Assembly: GCF_902493135.1 (NCBI RefSeq)
Contig: NZ_CABUOD010000026.1
Coordinates: forward strand, 5,208-69,207
DNA length: 64,000 nt
Source of the DNA: an uncultured Parabacteroides sp.
GTDB lineage: Bacteria; Bacteroidota; Bacteroidia; Bacteroidales; Tannerellaceae
Direction of reading: 5' to 3'
Shown here: piece by piece, positions 62,884 to 64,000 of the stretch
How positions within the stretch are numbered: position 1 is the stretch's first letter
How the letters are laid out: every line of letters starts with the position of its first letter
Program-made: the position numbers and the translations under genes
The notes under the pieces: model-generated
Told to the model about the DNA's origin: nothing
Database searches by the model: none
The model's input: the letters and a program-made list of their open reading frames with translations, nothing else

Positions 62884-63576
62884 TCACTGTATTGTCTTTT
62901 CGAGAGCCAGAATCGCCGGTACGAAAAGATAGTCTTCTACATGATTATGGGACGCCAAGTCCTGTTCGGTCGCGAAGATGTCGAACAAGACGCTGTTCAG
63001 CAGGTTGCTTCCGGGTCCCGGATAATATTTGATCAGGATGTTTTTTAGCTCGATGATCTTCATCTCGATCTGGTCGTGATGTTTCCGGAAGATCGTTATG
63101 TTGTATTTCGGATCTTTCACCCCTTTCAGCAATCCCCGTACGTATGGGAATACCGTCTTTTCCTCATACGACATGTGTTTGTTCACTTCCGCGGCATAGT
63201 CGTCGAAAAATTTGGTAATGACGAACGCCACGTCTTTCGGGCAGTCGGCAATCGCCTCTGTCAGCTTGCGGCGGATATGGGGCAGCCGGAAGTCCAGGAA
63301 ATAGGCGTGTGCGTTATGCAGATAAGTGATCAAAGCCTCGATCGACAGGCATTTGTCAATGTTCGTCACCGGCGCGGATACCTCTTCCGTCAGAAAGTTC
63401 ACGACGGTCAGGAACGTGCAGGGATCGACACCGTTTTGGCGGCACACCTCTCCGATGTTCTTTTCACCGAATCCGAGTGCAATCCCGAAGCGGCTCATGA
63501 CGAGCACCATCGGATAATTATCGCAGATCAGATCGCTCATTTTATCGGTCTCCCGATATTTACCATTCTTGTACAT
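62884..63576 (-). CDS. Hemerythrin-domain protein (ScdA/RIC-like)
   Basis: A 230-residue protein from ATG 63576 (MYKNGKYRETDK, preceded by GGAGAAAAGCC); the frame opens at 63672. The N-terminus (MVLVMSRFGIALGFGEKNIGEVCRQNGVD) resembles the ScdA N-terminal domain but lacks its Cys pair. The C-terminal part has hemerythrin metal ligands: LHNAH, HIRRK, KHMSYEEKTVFP, KHHDQ and HNHVED. Such proteins bind a di-iron centre and either sense O2/NO or repair iron-sulphur clusters. A -7 box TATCTTTG (complement at 63611-63618) gives a short leader. Confidence 0.86.
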   Translation of the reverse strand: MYKNGKYRETDKMSDLICDNYPMVLVMSRFGIALGFGEKNIGEVCRQNGVDPCTFLTVVNFLTEEVSAPVTNIDKCLSIEALITYLHNAHAYFLDFRLPHIRRKLTEAIADCPKDVAFVITKFFDDYAAEVNKHMSYEEKTVFPYVRGLLKGVKDPKYNITIFRKHHDQIEMKIIELKNILIKYYPGPGSNLLNSVLFDIFATEQDLASHNHVEDYLFVPAILALEKTIQ

Positions 63577-63784
63577 AGGCTTTTCTCCCTTGTCTTGGTG
63601 TTTGAATAGCCAAAGATACATAAAAAATAGATTCCCGCAGGCTGCGCTGACGGAATTACAGGGTAACCGCACTAAAATATTCTATTGTGCAAATGATTCG
63701 CAACTGGCAAGAAGTAAAACTAAATCAGCCGGAGTGCTTGAATAGGTAACACCCCGACTGACTCTACCGATAAAAAACGGTCGA

Positions 63785-64000
63785 TTACAACTTGTTAATT
63801 TCTTTCACCGACAAGCCGGTACATTGAGCAATCGTCTCGACATTGATCCCTTGTCTTTTGAAATTGGCAGCGATAAGACGTTGCTCTTCCGCTTTACCCT
63901 TTTCCATTCCATGCTTCATACCTTGTTCGATTCCGTCCTTCATGCCTTCCGCCTTGCCTTTTTCCAATCCTTTTTCCATCCCGTCTTCGAAGCTGGTGTC
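63785..64000 (-). CDS. Rpn-type nuclease/transposase-like protein, 3' end only
   Basis: The last ~71 codons of a gene that runs beyond the window. The visible part carries several degenerate repeats of the type (M/L)EKGKAEG (GLEKGKAEGMKDGIEQGMKHGMEKGKAEEQ) followed by a small domain, LIAANFKRQGINVETIAQCTGLSVKEINKL. This tail is typical of Rpn-family recombination-promoting nucleases of the PD-(D/E)XK superfamily. The catalytic domain is outside the window. Confidence 0.7.
   Translation of the reverse strand, partial: DTSFEDGMEKGLEKGKAEGMKDGIEQGMKHGMEKGKAEEQRLIAANFKRQGINVETIAQCTGLSVKEINKL

Overview
The window looks like a Bacteroidales chromosome, most likely Parabacteroides. The evidence is repeated TAnnTTTG -7 promoter boxes, a SusC/SusD/sulfatase locus with ECF sigma and FecR regulators, DUF6383-type surface proteins, a BT4734/PriCT-2 primase-like protein and a CTnDOT-like integrase. 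Species cannot be fixed from this window.

Layout. 1-4050: a 1213-residue DUF6383-type secreted protein on the minus strand, with an invertible promoter segment upstream. 4.4-5.0 kb: a PIN-domain toxin-antitoxin pair. 5.2-20.8 kb: core genes (parA, parB, DUF5683 protein, LysM lytic transglycosylase, RelA/SpoT, RNase R, Na/Ca exchanger, DUF3127, MerR, M23 peptidase, alaS, aroB). 20.84-27.10 kb: tRNA-Pro(GGG) carrying a 6.2-kb AT-rich integrated element bounded by a perfect 45-bp direct repeat. It encodes an integrase, an excisionase-like protein, two replication/accessory genes, and two cargo genes (a PD-(D/E)XK-like nuclease and a secreted protein). 27.1-40.4 kb: HU, an AraC regulator, a frameshifted response regulator, ribosomal protein S1, an ECF sigma with a membrane partner, a HipA-like/DUF3037 pair, a nitronate-monooxygenase family enzyme, PstS plus an OprP-like porin, a GH20 hexosaminidase and an ORF6N protein. 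40.5-44.2 kb: purL. 44.5-48.6 kb: a second DUF6383 cassette with its own invertible segment. 49.4-57.9 kb: a polysaccharide/glycan utilisation locus (ECF sigma, FecR, STN-SusC, SusD, serine-type sulfatase). 58.0-62.3 kb: LysE transporter, CBM9-like protein, GH3 glycosidase. 62.3-63.6 kb: a pseudo-receiver LuxR regulator and a hemerythrin protein, arranged as an operon with the GH3 gene. 63.8-64.0 kb: the 3' end of an Rpn-type nuclease/transposase-like gene.

Most notable: the two DUF6383 cassettes lie in direct orientation about 40 kb apart. Each gene is preceded by a 185-186 bp segment bounded by near-palindromic inverted repeats centred on AAACGTACGTTT. Each segment holds a full Bacteroidales promoter (TTG-N19-TATTTTTG) that points away from the gene in this assembly. 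Inversion would turn it to read into the gene. The core matches the ARACGTWCGT motif I recall for Mpi-controlled invertible promoters of Bacteroides fragilis. This suggests a phase-variable family of large surface proteins, with both members drawn here in the OFF state. No serine recombinase is encoded in the window, so the invertase would act in trans.

Working relations inferred: the sigma/FecR/STN-SusC set forms a trans-envelope signalling switch for the sulfatase locus; the OprP-like porin and PstS serve phosphate uptake; the hemerythrin and pseudo-receiver LuxR protein may link oxygen, NO or iron status to transcription of the operon.
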